Position numbers and translations under genes: made by a program. Shown here one piece after another: positions 32,720 through 35,394 of a stretch of DNA of 35,394 bases. The stretch is from Faucicola sp048551375 (lineage in GTDB: Bacteria; Pseudomonadota; Gammaproteobacteria; Pseudomonadales; Moraxellaceae), in the NCBI RefSeq assembly GCF_048551375.1, contig NZ_JBLYZJ010000020.1:1-35394 (forward strand), read 5' to 3'. Under the pieces are notes generated by a model. That model worked only from the letters and a program-made list of their open reading frames with translations, was not told the origin of the DNA and made no database searches. Position 1 is the stretch's first letter, and each line of letters begins with the position of its first letter.

Positions 32720-32883
32720 TAGATAGGGTTTTTTCATTGTTCATTTTTTAATCAAATTATAGCACACCACCCATTAATTGTATACTTTTCAAGCAATTTA
32801 TTTTGACTGGTGCATTCGTATTGATAAAAACATTATTCCATCACCGCTCGTATATTTTTACTCAATCCATCTGAATTTTACGT

Positions 32884-32889
32884 TATAAT
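32884..32889 (+). promoter_or_regulatory. Putative -10 element of ribBX
   Basis: Perfect TATAAT 36 bp before the ATG at 32925. No good -35 hexamer is visible at the proper distance, which suggests a weak or activator-dependent promoter. It is directly followed by the inverted repeat at 32889-32915. Confidence 0.45.
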
Positions 32890-32915
32890 CAAAATCACTA
32901 AATATTTGATTTTGA
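32889..32915. promoter_or_regulatory. Inverted repeat in the ribBX leader (possible operator)
   Basis: TCAAAATCA (32889-32897) and TGATTTTGA (32907-32915) are perfect 9-bp arms around a 9-nt spacer. The repeat begins at the last base of the -10 and ends just before the AAGG ribosome site, so it could be a repressor site or a hairpin affecting translation start. Confidence 0.45.
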
Positions 32916-32924
32916 TAAGGCATT

Positions 32925-34046
32925 ATGATTATGGCATTCAATACCATTCCCGAAATTTTAGACGATATCCGAGCAGGCAAAATGGTCATTCTGATGGATG
33001 ACGAAGACCGAGAAAATGAGGGCGACCTCATCATGGCAGCCACCCATGTGCGTCCAGAAGACATCAATTTTATGATTACCCACGCCCGTGGTTTGGTGTG
33101 TTTGACACTGACCCAAGCTCGTTGTGAGCAGTTGGATTTGCCATTGATGAGTGATAAAAATGGGGCAAAATTTAGCACCAATTTCACCGTTTCTATCGAA
33201 GCGTCCGAAGGCGTGACTACAGGGATTTCGGCAGCCGACCGTGCTAGAACCGTGCAAGCCGCCGTGTCTGCGACTGCCAAGCCGTCTGATATCGTGCAAC
33301 CAGGGCATATTTTCCCCATCATGGCACAAAAAGGCGGTGTGCTACACCGTGCAGGGCATACCGAAGCAGGCTGTGACTTGGCACGCCTTGCAGGGCTAGA
33401 GCCAGCCTCGGTGATTGTCGAGATTATCAAACCTGATGGCGAAATGGCTCGCCGTGATGACCTCGAAATCTTTGCCAAAGAACATAATCTCAAAATCGGT
33501 ACGATTGCGGACTTGATTCAATATCGCATCAATAACGAACAAACCGTGGAAGAAGTCGAGCAATATACGCTTGATACTGAATTTGGCACATTTACCGCTT
33601 ACCAATTTCAAGAATATGGCTCAACTGACAGCCATTTGGCATTGGTCAAAGGCAATCCGAGCGAAGGCGTGACCACTGTGCGTGTGCATAGTTTTCAGCC
33701 ACTGCGAGATTTGCTTGGGGTAAAACCGCAAAATAACCACGGTAAAGGGAATTGGAGCATTCAGTCTGCATTAGCGGTGTTGGGTAAAGAAGAACGTGGC
33801 GTGTTTGTGTGGATTGGCAATGATAGCCCTATCAATATGGGTGAGGCATTGGATAATTATATCAACCAAAAACCCTCAGAGCCGTCAAAATACCAACCTT
33901 ACCGTACCGTGGGCGTTGGGGCTCAAATTTTGCGTCATTTGGGGGTGAAAGATATGCAGTTATTGTCCTCACCGCTCAAGTTTAATGCCCTGTCAGGCTT
34001 TGGGCTAAATGTGGTGAATACGGTGACGAGTCCATCAAATGTTTGA
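32925..34046 (+). CDS. ribB: 3,4-dihydroxy-2-butanone-4-phosphate synthase with degenerate GTP cyclohydrolase II domain (RibBX type)
   Basis: The N-terminal domain (1-205) is a full RibB, making the four-carbon unit of riboflavin from ribulose-5-phosphate: DDEDRENEGDLI (25-36), HARGLVCLTL, and GHIFPIMAQKGGVLHRAGHTEA with the catalytic residues. The C-terminal domain (about 210-373) has the RibA fold pattern, but where active GTP cyclohydrolase II has three zinc-binding Cys (E-C-L-T-G-D and C-D-C-G) this one has HSFQPLRDLL and QNNHGKGN. It therefore cannot bind zinc in the usual way. Such proteins are known as RibBX in proteobacteria, with a separate ribA elsewhere. AAGG precedes the ATG at 32925; another ATG lies two codons on. 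It is flanked on both sides by BLUF genes. Confidence 0.93.
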   Translation: MIMAFNTIPEILDDIRAGKMVILMDDEDRENEGDLIMAATHVRPEDINFMITHARGLVCLTLTQARCEQLDLPLMSDKNGAKFSTNFTVSIEASEGVTTGISAADRARTVQAAVSATAKPSDIVQPGHIFPIMAQKGGVLHRAGHTEAGCDLARLAGLEPASVIVEIIKPDGEMARRDDLEIFAKEHNLKIGTIADLIQYRINNEQTVEEVEQYTLDTEFGTFTAYQFQEYGSTDSHLALVKGNPSEGVTTVRVHSFQPLRDLLGVKPQNNHGKGNWSIQSALAVLGKEERGVFVWIGNDSPINMGEALDNYINQKPSEPSKYQPYRTVGVGAQILRHLGVKDMQLLSSPLKFNALSGFGLNVVNTVTSPSNV

Positions 34047-34064
34047 TAATCATCAAAATTTACC

Positions 34065-34562
34065 TTAACTAGCCATCATGTGTTGCAACATTTTACCATA
34101 TGACATCGCATAAGGTTGCAACACATGTTTGTTTTGTTGGTTATCTTGGTACAACACCGCCATTTCCGCTACCACCTCAAGAGCTTGTCGAGCTGTCCAT
34201 GTATACGTATCGAATTGCTTCAATAAATTACCAAATGAACAATTTTTATGTTGGTAAACATTGACATAGTGCATGACCCAATCTTCAAATATGTTTTTTT
34301 CTAGTCTACCCTGCACAATCAATTTCACTTGTTTATGACGAGGGTCTTGCTGAATCGTATGATATAAATTGATGATTGCCAGTTCTTCGCCTTCAAGATA
34401 TTGCAAAAATTTATGGTCTTTAAAATACAAAAAACCCTTAATACCTGTAATGGGATTAACTCGGTGAGAAACCGTTAAAATATCAATTAGCGTATCGTGA
34501 TTAAATTGAGCTTCTGCGGTAATGGTACTGGTATAAACAAGATAATAAACTGGGTGAGGCAT
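34065..34562 (-). CDS. BLUF blue-light receptor protein (short)
   Basis: A 165-residue flavin-binding BLUF protein with Tyr10 (LVYTS), Asn36 (RVNPITGIKG), Gln54 (FLQYLEG) and EDWVM near 100, followed by a helical C-terminal part (about 110-165) with no output enzyme domain. Short BLUF proteins of this type, such as BlsA of Acinetobacter, act by binding partner proteins. The start is supported by a strong AGGAGGGG ribosome site 3-4 nt upstream. It converges tail-to-tail with ribBX with only 18 bp between stops, and a five-copy heptamer repeat lies 84-118 bp upstream. It is a paralogue of the gene at 32060 but divergent and without a membrane helix. Confidence 0.9.
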   Translation of the reverse strand: MPHPVYYLVYTSTITAEAQFNHDTLIDILTVSHRVNPITGIKGFLYFKDHKFLQYLEGEELAIINLYHTIQQDPRHKQVKLIVQGRLEKNIFEDWVMHYVNVYQHKNCSFGNLLKQFDTYTWTARQALEVVAEMAVLYQDNQQNKHVLQPYAMSYGKMLQHMMAS

Positions 34563-34645
34563 TTTCCCCTCCTAAATCTGGTAAATTTAAAGTTATATTT
34601 TGGTAGTTTAAGCGTATCCCATACGTGTCCACACAACTCTTCTTA

Positions 34646-34680
34646 TTTCTGATTTCTGATTTCTGATTTCTGATTTCTGA
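34646..34680 (-). repeat. Heptamer tandem repeat, (TTTCTGA)x5
   Basis: Five exact copies of TTTCTGA plus a partial TTT follow one another on the plus strand (TCAGAAA on the strand of the downstream BLUF gene). The tract is 84-118 bp upstream of the BLUF start at 34562, and the gene before it ends at 34777. Perfect short tandem repeats of this kind can change copy number by slippage. Confidence 0.9.
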
Positions 34681-34776
34681 TTTAAATCAATATAGCCCTT
34701 TTTTATTAAAAGCTTATTACAAATAACAACCAAAAATCAACTATTTATAAGAAATTTTGTTTAGAAAATCATCAAC

Positions 34777-35259
34777 TCACTTTATTGAATATTTATGATT
34801 GCTTTCTAATGCTGTTAAATCCGCTCGTTGTTTATCGCTAATTGCTTGCTTTTGTTCCCCTTTCTCATCAAAAAACACCAACACCGATTCAAGGGTTGCC
34901 ACCACCGCATGTTGGGCGGTGCTATAATAAACATACTCATGCACAAGGCTGGTATTACCGACTTTTTTGGCACGAATCCCAATCCACAAGGTATCTGGGT
35001 AAGTCACAGGGCGTAAATATTGGCAAGAAGAACTGGCTAGCACCGTAAAAGTAGTGGCATTAAACATATCCACCTGCTCCAAATAATGAATCCTCGCTCG
35101 CTGGGCATACTCATAATACACCACATTATTGACATGGTTAAAAGCATCCATATCGCCCCACTCCACGGCTTGTATATACACCACGGCATATTCATGTAAT
35201 GGATGGGTGGCTTCGCTCGTGGCTTGGCGAATATGGGGGGCAATCGCATCTTGTGGCAT
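34777..35259 (-). CDS. Acyl-CoA thioesterase, hotdog fold (4HBT/YbgC type)
   Basis: A 160-residue single-domain hotdog protein. It has WGDMDAFNHVNNVVYYEYAQRAR (about residues 34-56), the signature of 4-hydroxybenzoyl-CoA-thioesterase-like enzymes with the catalytic Asp near 38, then a beta-sheet half (SSSCQYLRPVTYPDTLWIGI, VHEYVYYSTAQHAVVATLESVLVFFD). Members release free acids from acyl-CoA; the substrate here is unknown. A GAAGGA ribosome site precedes the ATG. It appears to be transcribed alone. Confidence 0.85.
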   Translation of the reverse strand: MPQDAIAPHIRQATSEATHPLHEYAVVYIQAVEWGDMDAFNHVNNVVYYEYAQRARIHYLEQVDMFNATTFTVLASSSCQYLRPVTYPDTLWIGIRAKKVGNTSLVHEYVYYSTAQHAVVATLESVLVFFDEKGEQKQAISDKQRADLTALESNHKYSIK

Positions 35260-35294
35260 GGTTTACATTCCTTCAATATTTATTTGATATTTCC

Positions 35295-35335
35295 CAGTAA
35301 TGGAATCAACATTCCATACTGAAGTTACGCACTTC
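35295..35335. promoter_or_regulatory. Two adjacent hairpins in the thioesterase leader
   Basis: CAGTAATGGAAT (35295-35306) pairs with ATTCCATACTG (35311-35321) with one bulged A, and GAAGT (35321-35325) pairs with ACTTC (35331-35335). They lie 36-76 bp upstream of the thioesterase start at 35259. They could be an operator or leader structure; no known riboswitch is recognised. Confidence 0.3.
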
Positions 35336-35394
35336 AATAAAAACAAGGTATTATAAAAAAAAGCAAGTCACTAAGAGCCGACAAATGAATAGAG

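Noticed and set aside
32654..32737. 28-residue N-terminal extension of the first BLUF protein
   Set aside because: A TTGTCG-17-TATAAT promoter lies inside it, and the shorter start gives the usual BLUF beginning.
32738..32924. FMN riboswitch before ribBX
   Set aside because: None of the conserved FMN-riboswitch sequence blocks is visible, and after the -10 only about 30 nt of leader remain.
32858..33493. 211-residue frame antisense to ribBX
   Set aside because: It is a shadow of the RibB coding frame and overlaps its promoter; no domain visible.
34646..34680. CRISPR array
   Set aside because: Units are 7 bp with no spacers; it is a simple tandem repeat.

Overview
The window looks like a chromosomal segment of a gammaproteobacterium of the family Moraxellaceae, probably a Moraxella/Faucicola-type organism (inference). 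The grounds are moderate GC content, the lolB-TPR protein-hemA divergent arrangement, a sucA-sucB-lpdA-sucC-sucD operon, a galU/pgi/ugd-like cluster reminiscent of Acinetobacter, and two BLUF photoreceptors. No rRNA, tRNA, transposase, CRISPR array or phage gene was seen.

Layout. 1-2867 (minus strand): lolB and an exported TPR protein. 2868-3310: divergent control region with a REP-like pair, a good sigma70 promoter and a MITE-like element in the hemA leader. 3311-7466 (plus): hemA and glnD. 7597-12430 (minus): a tight run panB, small membrane ORF, panC, rapZ, darP, sotB. 12632-13258 (minus): sodB. 13259-14046: gene-poor region with a second MITE-like copy and a candidate small RNA ending in a T-tract hairpin. 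14047-23856 (plus): the 2-oxoglutarate dehydrogenase / succinyl-CoA synthetase operon. Each of its four gene junctions carries extra DNA: a palindrome element (sucA/sucB), a VapBC-type toxin-antitoxin pair (sucB/lpdA), a second PIN-toxin pair in reversed order (lpdA/sucC) and an inverted repeat (sucC/sucD).

24073-29545 (minus): a LOG-family protein, a UDP-glucose-dehydrogenase-like protein that has lost its catalytic cysteine and most of its NAD-binding glycines, pgi, a Fic protein whose motif has Gln in place of His, and galU. 29691-30659: a zinc-protease-like protein and an orphan antitoxin-like gene. 30674-31927: rarA. 32060-34562: a light/flavin locus, with a RibBX-type riboflavin synthesis gene between two BLUF blue-light receptor genes, one carrying a C-terminal membrane helix and the other preceded by a five-copy heptamer repeat. 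34777-35259: a hotdog thioesterase.

The core genes serve the TCA cycle, pantothenate/CoA supply, haem synthesis, nitrogen sensing and envelope-sugar metabolism. The accessory interest lies in the decorated suc operon, the BLUF-ribBX-BLUF locus, the two apparently inactive enzymes next to pgi/galU, and several families of short structured intergenic repeats.
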